This document shows, one piece after another, positions 1 through 10,510 of a stretch of 64,000 bases of DNA. Both the position numbers and the translations under genes were made by a program. Within the stretch, counting starts at the first letter, position 1. The number at the start of each line of letters is the position of its first letter. Source of the stretch: Selaginella tamariscina (Eukaryota; Streptophyta; Lycopodiopsida; Selaginellales; Selaginellaceae). The DNA lies in assembly GCA_003024785.1 (NCBI GenBank), contig PUQB01000009.1, positions 1,021,001-1,085,000 of the forward strand. Reading direction: 5' to 3'. Under the pieces are notes generated by a model. The model saw nothing but the letters and a program-made list of their open reading frames with translations, did no database searches and was not told the origin of the DNA.

Positions 1-489
1 AACATGGTAATTGTGGCTTAGATAAAATAAGGTCACATGTCTTGGTAGATGTGCAAGTCATTATAAATTTTGTGGACAACACAGCTGACTTAATGCCCCA
101 TAAGAGTTGCACGACAAATGAAGGCATTAGAGAGACTCAAAAGGTGATCCCATCAACATACATCTGATAAAATCTTAAAGTATTCAATCAATTAACTTAT
201 CCACTTTCAACAAGATATAAAACTCTAAATTCAAGAATGTCATCATTAAAAAGCAAAACACAACAGCTTCTCCAAATGTAACAAGTGCATCTTCATCAAA
301 GAGAAGATCCAAGTTGCCAAGAATATGGTTGAGTTCAGAGCATATCTTCAAAAAATGCGTATCTACATCAATGGGCGAAAACATTGTCAGAGTGTGTACT
401 ATGCAAACCGATAACAATCGCCATAAAACCCATTTAAGTAACTTTGTGCTATTATTGATAAATTAGATCAACACAAAACTTGTGTTCCA
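1..489. other. AT-rich flank, no gene recognised
   Basis: No open frame here shows a family I recognise. The stretch directly precedes the DUF7869-like relic and may be its decayed upstream coding part, but I cannot align it with the better copy at 37.4-40.5 kb. Confidence 0.4.
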
Positions 490-1810
490 AGGTTGGAGCA
501 TACACCAAAGAGTTACCATGAAGAAATGCAACTGCCTATTGCATTATTTAGGATATTAATAAATGGTCATGTAGATGGTACATATAGTAATTTTTCATTG
601 CCACAATGGTTAAGTGATCCAAACTTCATAATTGGGTCACTTGCCAAGTGTTTTACAAGTCTCAAAAATTATAAAAAAGGATACACTAAAGACTTGAAGG
701 TCAACAATGAGTACAAACAACCCCTGCACTCAATTGTGATGAAGTTGGGACTGCTCAAAGTTCATAAGAAAATGGACAAGGCAAACCAAAAACACACTAA
801 TATTTTCTATTCATTCCCACTTCCACTGTTAGAAGCTTCCACTTCACTAACATAAAAAGCTTCCACTTTACCTTTGTCTTCGGAAGCTTCTACTTTAGAC
901 ACTCCATCTTAAAAATTTATTACTTCAGATGGACAATTGCAAAAGTAAAAACAAAAATCAATTCATATTTGTTTACTTGAGTTTACTAGTTGCCAAAGGT
1001 GTTTTCAAAACAATCACACTAGGTTTTCTCACGATGGGACACACACACGAGAATATTGAAGCACTCTTCGATAAGTTATTTGGCCTTTCAAAGCAATTAA
1101 ACAATTTCATATTGTCACATATGATGAGACTATTCGAGAAGTGCACCTCTTTAGAGGTATAGAAAGTTACATTCGTGATAAGGGACAAGAGTTAGTGAGG
1201 CACAACAAATCATTGCAACTTTACTTCAGCATGTGATAATATCCCAATTATGTAGTACAAAATGAAACCAGCAAATTTAATTTGGTTCCGCCCAAAGGAC
1301 TTGAGATGTTTAAATGGGCAACCGATGTGAACCCTATTTTACCTCAAGGAAATCCAAAAATGATGTTAATCAAAGCAATCAAAGCAATCAAAGACAATTT
1401 TAGGATAGTTCAAGGCCTCAATAAGTATATAGGCATTTGGAGAAGTGATTTACCCAAAGATCCAAGGGTTATAAACAAATATTTACGAAGATGTTTACCA
1501 ATTTTTACAATATTGGCAATGAGTAATTAACAACCTAAACAACCTTGCCAAAGTCCATAATAAATTATATAATCGATTTTAACCACACACAAGGTATAAT
1601 GGATCACATGAAAAGGAATTTTAATTAGTTAATATGGAACAATTCCATAAAGACATGGTGACAACACAACATGTTCATTATGTGGGCCTTAGAGCATACA
1701 AGCCCAAACAATACTTCTCACCATCGAAGAATCTTGACCAAGATAACTTATATTTGTGCAAAATTCAAAAGATCATGTATATTCAATATGGCTTGATTGA
1801 TCCATCATAG
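490..1810 (+). pseudogene. Relic of DUF7869-like putative transposase (copy 1)
   Basis: Several open segments on the plus strand match, in order, the longer copy at 37.4-40.5 kb. The strongest is near 929-1162, where MDNCKSKNKNQF is followed by VYLSLLVAKGVFK and then GHTHENIEALFDKL. The other copy has MDNCAGENKN, then MLVAKG, then GHTHEDIDAFF. A D-N-C-x-x-x-N-K-N motif followed by G-H-T-H-E-x-I is what I remember of the DUF7869 family, which behaves like a DDE-type transposase; family name and catalytic role are inference. Further matches lie near 1282-1530 (W-F-R-P-K-G region) and 1690-1760 (Y-V-G-x-R-x-x-K-P-K). Compared with the other copy it has no intron between the NKN motif and the following hydrophobic segment. 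It is broken and probably dead. Confidence 0.6.
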
Positions 1811-1854
1811 TTCCTCCAAGTGATGAATAAAGAAATGGCAAGAAAACCCATGTG

Positions 1855-2640
1855 CACCAAAATAAGGTAGAGTGTATGAGAGTTTGAGTGTTCGAAAGAG
1901 CCCTTTATTCTTTTATCGGTGCAAGCTTAAGCTTGTGTCATCAAGACACAACCTGTGTTAACTTCCAACATAAAGTTGCCCAATCCTTATCGTTGATAAT
2001 TCATGCATAAGAGGTTTTTATAGTATGTGTTCCACTAATCTAAATGTTGAGGCTTATCTCATGTTCGTGGCACCATATACAGCTTTTGAGTTTGAAAAGT
2101 TATGACAAATTTAGGAAATAATGTTACATAAACATGTAACATTAAGTTACATGGCACATAGTATAATGCTCAAGGCACAACCTTTAGGGTTGTGTCACAG
2201 TTTTAATACTGAGGGGTTGAATATCTTAGTAAACATGAGTGCTTGTGCCCACATCATGATGTTAAGTCTTAAGCATCCGCTGTTATATTTCATAATTGGG
2301 TGTGCTAGTAGATACACTTGATTTTCCTATTACATGTGAACATGTGAATGGGTTAAACAACCTAAATTCATTACTAAGAACCTTTTTGTGAGGTATTCAC
2401 ATAGTCATGTGTTTAGGATTGTCCAAACTTAACTTAGGGATATGTCCTTAACTTGACCACTCAAACCCTTAAGGGTTAATAGTAGGTTTTATTGTCTTAA
2501 AAGGACTGTACTTTTAAATGAGAGTGATTCTTCAAAAAATAGGTCATGATGCATTAGTTCTATCATAAGATAAGTGTGAGGCACAAGGTTAGGCCATGCT
2601 AAAGTTTTCTCGGGTTATCTTTAGGGTAATTTTTATATGT
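1855..2640 (-). repeat. LTR-like non-coding repeat relic
   Basis: This stretch matches, in reverse orientation, the LTR-like family seen best at 50.68-52.38 kb (for example the caaggttaggccatgc segment and the block ending in gttaaacaacctaa). It also matches the reverse complement of 19.68-20.72 kb, so it forms the outer part of the left arm of the large inverted duplication. No coding sequence is seen. It is old and diverged. Confidence 0.55.
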
Positions 2641-2735
2641 ATAAATGCTTACATATATAACATGAGAGCATTGCACTTACCTTATATATCACTACATGTA
2701 ATCTTTATATGTATAAATGCCTAACTTGCAGCATA

Positions 2736-3172
2736 TATGTTATTTGAAACGTGTAATTTTTATATGTATAAATGTAGTATAAATGCCTACATATATAACA
2801 TGAGAGCGTTGTACTTACCTTGTAATCTTTATATGTATAAATGCCTACACGAGAGTGTTGCACTTACAATTGATAATATAACACAGTCTACGGTTATGCT
2901 CACGTAAGTCTAAAGTGCTTTTATTGAGAGTCGAACTCAAGACCTCCCGCATATATGTTCTTTGAAACGTGTAATTTTTATATGTATAAATGTAGTATAA
3001 ATGCCTACATATATAACATGAGAGCGTTGTACTTACTTACCTTGTAATCTTTATATGTATAAATGCCTACACGAGAGTGTTGCACTTACAATTGATAATA
3101 TAACACACAGTCTACGGTTATGCTCACGTAAGTCTAAAGTGCTTTCATTGAGAGTCGAACTCAAGACCTCCC
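2736..3172. repeat. Tandem duplication of about 218 bp with a breakpoint in a tRNA gene
   Basis: Two successive copies start with tatgtt[a/c]tttgaaacgtg at about 2,736 and about 2,954 and run in parallel. The first copy ends inside the tRNA sequence, keeping only its 3' half (2,917-2,950). The second continues into the complete tRNA-Thr. Confidence 0.75.
2917..2950 (-). pseudogene. tRNA-Thr 3'-half fragment
   Basis: On the minus strand it carries the variable region, T arm and 3' acceptor part of the same tRNA-Thr found at 3,141-3,213. The anticodon and D arms are absent. It arose with the local tandem duplication. Confidence 0.75.
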
Positions 3173-3213
3173 GCTTACTAAACGGGTGCTCTAACCAACT
3201 GAGCTATGAAAGC
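3141..3213 (-). tRNA. tRNA-Thr (anticodon AGT)
   Basis: This is a 73-nt cloverleaf. The acceptor stem GCTTTCA pairs fully with TGAAAGC. The D arm is GCTC/GAGC, the anticodon stem CCCGT/GCGGG with loop TTAGTAA gives anticodon AGT, and the T arm is TTGAG/CTCAA with loop TTCGACT. There is no intron and no encoded CCA. It lies inside the left arm of the inverted duplication; its partner is at 19,529-19,601. Confidence 0.95.
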
Positions 3214-3293
3214 TCACATCATTTTAATTTATTCTACCTTCTACATCCAAGATAACATAAATAACAACAAGTTATAGTCGAATTTATAAGGAC

Positions 3294-3800
3294 CTGTGCA
3301 AATGCTGCAGACTTCCCTGTATGTCCTTTGCCATCAGTTCCTGTGCCTCAAAAAACCTGGAAATGCACAGGAAGCTGTCGCCTGAAAACAGAACACCCCA
3401 TAAATGCATACGCAATGATATAGGGGACATGTATGTTTATGTATATATGTGAATGTGAATGTGTATATACAGATAACCACGTGTGGAGAAGTGAGATAGT
3501 TAAGGTAGTGAGAAGGCTCATGTCGCCTTAGAGAACAAACGGATATTCTGAGAACACGTCCGGATAGGTCGTAGGCCTCTTGAAACGTTAAGTCCCCGAT
3601 GAGCTGCCGCATTTTCCTCTGCAGTTGACTTATTTCATGCGTGAGTAACCTGAACATTCACTTCTTATAATACATACATGTGAGCGTTATATACAGATAT
3701 AATACTATTGTTTAGGCGTGCACACATGTATTATTCTGACCTGTGAGCAGTGGCAAAGATGCTTCCCATCGACTGCCAAGTTCGAGTTGCAGAAAAGGAG
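3294..3800 (-). pseudogene. Exons of an unidentified gene, left-arm copy
   Basis: Three exon-like segments read 5' to 3' on the minus strand. The first (about 3,800-3,741) encodes TWQSMGSIFATAH and ends CAG before a GTCAGA donor. The second (3,649 to about 3,530) encodes [18 protein letters not shown] followed by FQEAYDLSG. The third (3,356-3,294) encodes [20 protein letters not shown] and ends CAG before GTCC. Frames join cleanly from the first to the second exon, so this is real spliced coding sequence. I do not recognise the family; the middle exon looks helical or coiled-coil. The same exons lie at 18.95-19.45 kb on the plus strand. No further exons are seen beyond the tRNA, so this copy is partial. 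Confidence 0.5.
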
Positions 3801-4205
3801 CAGAGAATTGAACCCTGGAAGAAAACAAACATTGGTGCTGGTTAAAACACAGATGTATGTAAGCATACACGTATGTAGGAGGAAACCTACGCATAATGTA
3901 GCTGCTAGAAGTACGCTGGGCCTACATTTATCTACTATATACATGTGTATATACGATATTAATTGTATATATGTCCAAAATTATACGTTTAAACTATTTC
4001 CACATACATGCACGTACACACACACACACACAAGTAACGACACTTTTTAAATGTGAACATAAACATTAAAATTGCACGCTTTAACTAAGAACATAAATCA
4101 CAAAACTTAACATTATACAAATACAATTAAATCCGTTAAACACTGGAATATTCTTTCTATTTGAAAGTTAAACTAGGGTTTAGAGAAATCTGGATAGACC
4201 CAACA

Positions 4206-4534
4206 ATGGCCATGGCAATATGCGCTTACTCTCCACAATGCTCGAGCCTCCCTCCGCAGATGAGCAGCAGAAACATACACACATGGACTCAAATTCTGAA
4301 TGAGTATTCTCCCAGGCTTGCTTTTTATTCAATTGCGAAAGCTCACAATACAAAAGAGGCAATCTCTGCAATCCAATTCGATATGTTGGCTGATCAGAAT
4401 GAGAGTTACAAGAGCAAGAGCGCTTTGCCATGGAGTTCTACAGAGTTTACTGCTCCGGTCTCTCTTGTAAATCAAGATTCAATTACCCAATTCCACAAGC
4501 TAATGATACCATATGTACATAGTCCTCTTGACAA

Positions 4535-4535
<1 letters not shown>
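4206..4535 (+). pseudogene. Duplicated exon 1 of the TRCF gene
   Basis: The segment starting [18 protein letters not shown] matches the first exon of the TRCF gene at 18,152-18,488 almost residue for residue, in the opposite orientation. It ends at the same GTAAGT donor followed by a long CT then CA microsatellite. A small internal difference near the end (FHKLMIPYVH against [12 protein letters not shown]) marks a local deletion. No downstream TRCF exons follow in this orientation; the next kilobases hold unrelated sequence and a retroelement fossil. It is therefore an orphan exon created by the inverted duplication, although its promoter region was copied with it. Confidence 0.85.

Positions 4536-4537
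<2 letters not shown>

Positions 4538-4608
<71 letters not shown>
4538..4608. repeat. (CT)n-(CA)n microsatellite
   Basis: A run of CT dinucleotides passes directly into CA dinucleotides, starting right at the intron-1 donor of the orphan TRCF exon. The parental gene has the same compound repeat at 18,093-18,148. Confidence 0.95.
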
Positions 4609-4609
<1 letters not shown>

Positions 4610-4842
4610 CACACGACAACAACACTGATTAGAGCTTTCAACACGTTGTAGATGGTTAAGTTAATGTGTTATAATATGTTAATGTATTTATAGATAAGAA
4701 TAAACTAGAATAGTTTAAATAGGAAAGAAACCGTTTTTTTTATATATAATCTTAATATAAATGATATAATTTATGTGCTTATATATATTGCGAATTTATG
4801 CTGAAGATTCTAGTAAGTTTCTTATGGTGAAAAACCACCCAT

Positions 4843-5985
4843 TTAAATATACAATTTTAGCACTACTTTAAAAATACTTTTACATCTTAACATATTTTAA
4901 TCTCTTAACTTATTTATTATGTAAATACATAATATAATGCTACAATCACATATGTACATATATATTATGTATAATATTGTATTATGCACATGCTAAAAGA
5001 AATAATTTTAAGAAATATAAAATTGAACCACCATAGGCACGAACTGGAGCAAGTGCAAGAGGATTTTGTTGAGGTGGTTCATGGGGCTCTTCTTCCAGTT
5101 CCCAAAAGAAGATTGTGCCCAATGAATACCTCATCAAGCAATGAGCTATTGTTTCTAACCATGCCATTGGCATGAATATAAGGATGCCTATAGCTGTTCG
5201 AGATACTTGTGATGAGGAATATGATCATTCCAGATTTGCTATAAGTTAACCATATGCATGTTAGTTTTTCCCAAATCTATTTTTTTCTTTTTATTTTAAT
5301 AATTGATTGTATCTTATAGGTTGCAGCTAACAAGCATGTGGATGATGACCATGTGCATAACCTCAATGAACCTTCTCTTAGAGACGTGGAACTACTTAGG
5401 TAATATTTTATTTCCTTGATGATTTTGTGTGCACATGCATATTTTTTGGGGTGCAAAGATATTTGATACACATTACATATATACATGTGGACAAAGAGAG
5501 TGTTAAGTGTGAGTGTGTGTATGTGTGTGTGTGAGAGAGAGAGCAAGTGTGAGTGTGTGTTTATTTATAGCATCTCTTAATTGGCAAACTTGTTGAAGTG
5601 CTAAAAGCAGCCTTTTCAAGCAACCTAAATTAGCTTATAAGTCTTATGACACCTATTGATGGGGAAAATCATGATGGCCATGCAAGCAGAAAACACAAAC
5701 ATGTAAGTATTATATTTCTGTTAACACAATATAAATTAATTTTAAAATTTTAGATTTCATGGCCAAGACGAGGATGAGGATGATATTGTCTTTGTTGACA
5801 AGGACACCAAAAGGCCATTGAAACATTTTCTCCAACAAAGCGTCAAGAATGCCCATTAGCCTACGGAAATACAAAAGGATCTTCAAGTAAAATTAAGTTT
5901 AAGTTCAACAAATATGCTATTAATTATTTTTGGTTATTTAAATCCTTATTACATAGTTTAGAAGAATATAACACATGTGTTGTGA
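4843..5985. other. Intergenic stretch without a recognised gene
   Basis: AT-rich DNA with short open segments (for example around 4,984-5,175 and 5,320-5,400) separated by stops. An acidic stretch near 5,760-5,800 (DEDEDDIVFVD) might be a decayed coding relic. I cannot assign any of it. Confidence 0.4.
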
Positions 5986-5989
5986 GTTG

Positions 5990-8900
5990 TGGAGCAAGCT
6001 ATTAGGAGCTGCAAGAACTTTTTACGTGCATGGGATGCTACAGTCCCTCCCAAACCATCCATAGAGGTTATAACAAAATGGATATGCCTTCCACGTGTCT
6101 CCAAATGGCACAACATGCAAGGGCATTATGGTTGGTGTGTGATGTCTTTATATTGCAACATATATTTGTATCTCCCTTGTCATCTTCATTGGGAAGGTAT
6201 TTATGAATTGGATGCAGCTTACTTGCTTGGTACAATTCAACTTGCCATCTGAGTAAAGCTTGAAAAGCTTTACCTTGCTCATAAGAAACTCCAGATGTGG
6301 GGTGTTTTGTGACACATATCTTTTCTCATATAGATCTTCTAAAGTGGGGTACTCATTATGCTCCACGCATATATGCACATGAAGCAACTTGTCCAATGTC
6401 CTTGAAGATTGGTACGAAAGACAAGGCCACCACTATTTATATTATAGACCCTTCAAACACAAGACAACATGAGTATTATTTCTCTCAACTTCGTCAAAAG
6501 ACACAAGTGGATATGGATATAGATATGGATACAAATCACTCTTGCAAGTGGATGTTTTTCAACCACAAGGGCCACTGACACAAGCCAAGCGACAATAATT
6601 TCTTCAAGCAAACTTGTGTTTATATTATGGTAAGGATGAACACCAAATTATTAGGTGCTCAAATCAATAACAAATTCAAGTTAAGGTGGTGGATGGTCCC
6701 TTAGCTGAGTCGAGAAATGAGGAGATAGGAATATTCCAATTGGACCACTACAAGTCTACTCCAAATATTTCTTCTTCAACGACAATTATACATGTAATCC
6801 CGACAACAAACACTAGCAAGCCCTTTCTTCATTCGATTGCATTTGACAGTATTCAAGTTAATGTAGCAACTCTACTTAATAATTATGCAACTGGCAACTT
6901 GATTGACTACCTTTTCGTCCAACAATATAATTTGAAGCTTCGTCTATGTTCTGATTCGATTAAGTAACAGTTATTGATGGAAGACCAATGACATCTGACA
7001 ATTTTACTAAAGAAATGATGCCTCTCACGATCATCCTCGGTAATATCTTGTGCTTGGTCTCCTTCAATGTCACTTCAATTCATGACACTCCTGTTATTCT
7101 TGGTCTTCTTTAGTTTGAAACCCTCAATCCATAAATTAATTGAACAACTCATACCCTGGTTTCTACTTTGACTTATGTTCCATTTTCGACTTCTAGCCGT
7201 ATCTCGGCAATTCTAGCTCTTGGCAATACCTCTACAACTCTAACTCCTGGTTGTATCTTAACAAGTCCAGCTCCTAGCAATACCTATGTAACTCTGACTC
7301 CTAACCATATCTTGACAACTCCAGCTCTTGCCAATACCTTTGTAACTCTGACTCCTGGCCACATTTTGGCACATGCGGTCCTTATAGCACTTCTGCATCT
7401 CCATCTTTGGCTTTGACTCCAACTCCGACTTTGACTTTGGCTTTGACTTTGATTTTGACTTTGTCTCTGTCTTCGTCACTAGCTTTGATCACAACTCCAA
7501 CCCAACAACATCTTGCATCTGTAATGACATTAACTCCGACTTTGACTTTAACTCCAACAACATCTCCAATCCGTATTTCGATCATTTCATTGGCAAAATT
7601 TATATGTGTTGGCCGTACTCAACCCAACATAGTTTTTACTATGATGGTGACTCCGTCTTTGACATTTGCTTCTAGTTCTTTGCCGTTAGCATACCACGAG
7701 TTTATGGATGTATTCAACAAGGTCCAAGCCAGTCGTCTTTCTAAAAATCATTCGTATGACTGTCCGATGAACAAATGAAAGATTACATTCCAAGCACGCT
7801 ATGGTCATTTTAAATACACGGTGATGCCTTTCGGGTTAATTAATGCCTTTGCAATTTTCTAACATAATGGTCAATAACATTTTTTGCGACTTTCTTAATT
7901 GGTTTGTGATTATTTACTTAAACGACATCCTTATTTTTTTGAAGATAAAAGAAGAACATCATCAATACGTCCATCAGGTTTTGAAAAGACTTTAGTAGCA
8001 TGGCCTTTATGCTAAGTTGGAAAAGTGTCAATTTCATCAAGAAAATGTTGAGTTTCTGGGATATGTGGTGTCATGCATTGGAATTTCCATGGACTTGACC
8101 AGGTGTTCACAGTTCTTGAGTGAAATGTCGATGTTAGCTCGAGATGTCCAGTGTTTCCTCAACTTTGTTAACACTTCAGCAAGGACTTTTCCAAAATTGT
8201 GCTTTTATTGAATCAACTCACCAAGGAGGTTTCGTTCAAGTGGTTTATGAAAGCTAAGAACGTGTTTATCACACTTAAGTTTGCTTTTACCTCGGTTCCA
8301 ATCTTACTTCACCCCGACCCAGGCAAACCCGACAAATGTGTTTGAATTTGCTTTGGGTGGTATTCTTTATCAATATGGCTCCAACAATGATCTACACCCT
8401 GTAGCATTCCACTCTGGCAAGTTCATAACTGCATATATCAACTATGAGATTCATAACAAGGAACTTCTAATTATTGTGGATTGCTTTCAAGAGTGGCAAA
8501 GGTTTCTTGAAGGCTCCCCGCACAAGGTAACTATCTTCGTTGATCATTGAAACTTGGTTTAATTCTCTCAGGCTTAAGTTCTAAATCAACGTCAAGCTCG
8601 TTAGATCCATTAGATCCTCTCTCGGTTTGACTTTGAAATCAAGTATCGACCCAACACTCAACAAGTTCAATTTGACGCACTTTCTCAATGAGTGTATTTG
8701 GCACCGCATATTGGTGATGTCGAGTTTGATCGACCAAAAGCAAGTGGTACTTGGTCCTGAACATCTCCAAGCACTCATTGTTCTTGTTGCACTCTTTGAC
8801 TTCGGCCTTCTTGTCACTATCTGCTTTGAACTCATCTTTGATCTGTTGGCTTAAAATATCTTGAATCAGCTCGCATGTAACACTCCATATGTCTCATAAC

Positions 8901-10510
8901 CCGACTACAATATATTCCAATTCATCAACAGTCTATGTTTTTGTAACAACTTAATTTAGTTCCACCAGGTGACACTCAACTTCAAGTGCTGCAGTCTCAT
9001 CACAACACTTTGCTTGCTAGTCACGATGGCCTTACAAAAAATGAAATTAATCAACCATAATTATTGGTGGCCTCAACTACATCAATTGGTGAAAGAATTT
9101 ATTCATACTTGTGACATATGTGTTCATTTTAAAATTCCTCGTCATCGCCTGTATGGTCTCCTCCAATCACTTCTAGCTCCAATAACACTTGGTCTTGCAT
9201 TTTGATAGACTTTGTGATTAATTTGCGGCCAGCTCAAGGATTTTACACTGTTCTCATCATCATGGACCGTTTTACTAAGATGACTCACTTTTTACTGTGT
9301 ATGAAGATTATCTCTAGTGAAGAGACAATTGACTTAGTTATGAAGGATATTTTTTGACTACATGGACTCTCTAACAACATTGTCAACAATCATGATCCGT
9401 AATTTATCATCAAGTTCTAGTAACAACTTCTCAAGCTACTCAAGATCAAGAGGTCATTATCTTTGGGTTATGAGTTTGATAGTTAGTCGGAACGCACTAT
9501 CCAAACCCTCGAACAATATTTATGGTACTTCATCAACTATCAACAGGATGATTGGTTACTACTATTGTCCTTAGCTAAGTTCTCCTACAACAACTCCAAG
9601 CATGCATCAACTAATATGTCACCCTTCTATACCTTGACAAGTCAAACATCCACAATGAAGTTTTGATACACTTGGGAGTTTGATAAATCTCTAGTCTATC
9701 CATGTTACACTTCATCAATAATTTCTAGAGGCATAGGAACATTAGAAACTAGCTATTGATCGGTATCATAAAAATAGTCCAGTTTATCAAGTTGATGAAC
9801 AGGTCTGGCTTCTTCAATGCAACTATGCGACCTTGTGGAAAGTTCGACTATCAATGCCTCGGTCCGTTTCTAGTGGCATCTCATATCAACAATGTGCCTT
9901 ATCAATTAGAACTTCCTTCTTCAATGCACATTCATCTGGTATTCCATGTTTTTCTTCTTGAGTCGTACCATCTAAACACATTCCCTAGTCGAATTTTATC
10001 ACTTCCAGCTTCAGTTACAATTAATAATGATTTAGAATACAAAATCAATAAAATCTTAGACTCCAAGTTCCTTCGCTACCGACTTTATTACTTATTCAAT
10101 TGTGTTGGCTACTCTTCAAGTGAATGTTTTAGGGAACTCGAAATGAATACTTGCAATGATGTCAACAAGTTTCATCATAGATATCTAGACAAGTTCGGCT
10201 CTTGATGGAGGGGGTGGTGTGATGTCTTGACTATGCCACATGGATACAAATATGGATATGGATATAAATAAGAATATGGATAAGGATACGGGTACTAAGG
10301 ATATAAATAAGGATAAAGATATGAATAATAATATGGATAAGGATAAGGATCATTAAATTTAGCTAAAATTAGATTTAGCTTCCATTATAGTATATAAGGG
10401 TATACATGCTTAGGGTTAAGCATTTTGGTTCAACATCAGTTTAGGAGTTAAGCCTCTTGATATATGTAATCTAGTTTGTTTTCTGTCTTTTTGGCCTGGT
10501 TCTTGACATT
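5990..10510 (+). mobile_element. Ty3-type chromovirus retroelement fossil
   Basis: Parts are recognisable in the expected Ty3 order on the plus strand. There is a gag-like region with a zinc-knuckle trace (about 6.3-6.7 kb), a protease-like stretch (about 6.83-6.96 kb) and a low-complexity Leu/Thr/Pro-rich stretch (7.2-7.6 kb). Reverse transcriptase follows (about 7.8-8.1 kb, with YGHFKYTVMPFGL) and then RNase H (about 8.28-8.55 kb). The integrase shows a zinc-binding HNYWWPQLHQLV region (about 9.0-9.2 kb). A terminal chromodomain-like segment (about 10.03-10.2 kb, KINKILDSKFLRYRLYYL) places it among plant chromoviruses. The presumed 3' LTR runs from about 10,217 to about 10,509, TG to CA. 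It is broken in many places and looks old; the 5' LTR is not clearly seen. Confidence 0.8.
10235..10345. repeat. GGATAT-type hexanucleotide repeat
   Basis: An imperfect array of ggatat/ggataa/aaataa units lies inside the presumed 3' LTR of the chromovirus fossil. A short similar run is also present at about 6,510-6,533. Confidence 0.7.

Larger units (their letters stand above)
1855..4842. repeat. Left arm of large inverted segmental duplication
   Basis: Read in reverse complement this region matches 17,873-20,720. Matched landmarks in order are the LTR-like relic, tRNA-Thr(AGT), the exons of an unidentified gene (3.3-3.8 kb), TRCF exon 1 (4.2-4.5 kb), the CT/CA microsatellite and the intron piece around ctagtaagtttctta at about 4,810. 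The left arm contains an additional local tandem duplication (2,736-3,172). The arms differ by small substitutions and indels, so the event is not very recent. Confidence 0.8.

Noticed and set aside
7382-7585. Lys/Val-rich minus-strand open frame
   Set aside because: It is the shadow of a Leu/Thr low-complexity stretch inside the retroelement fossil.
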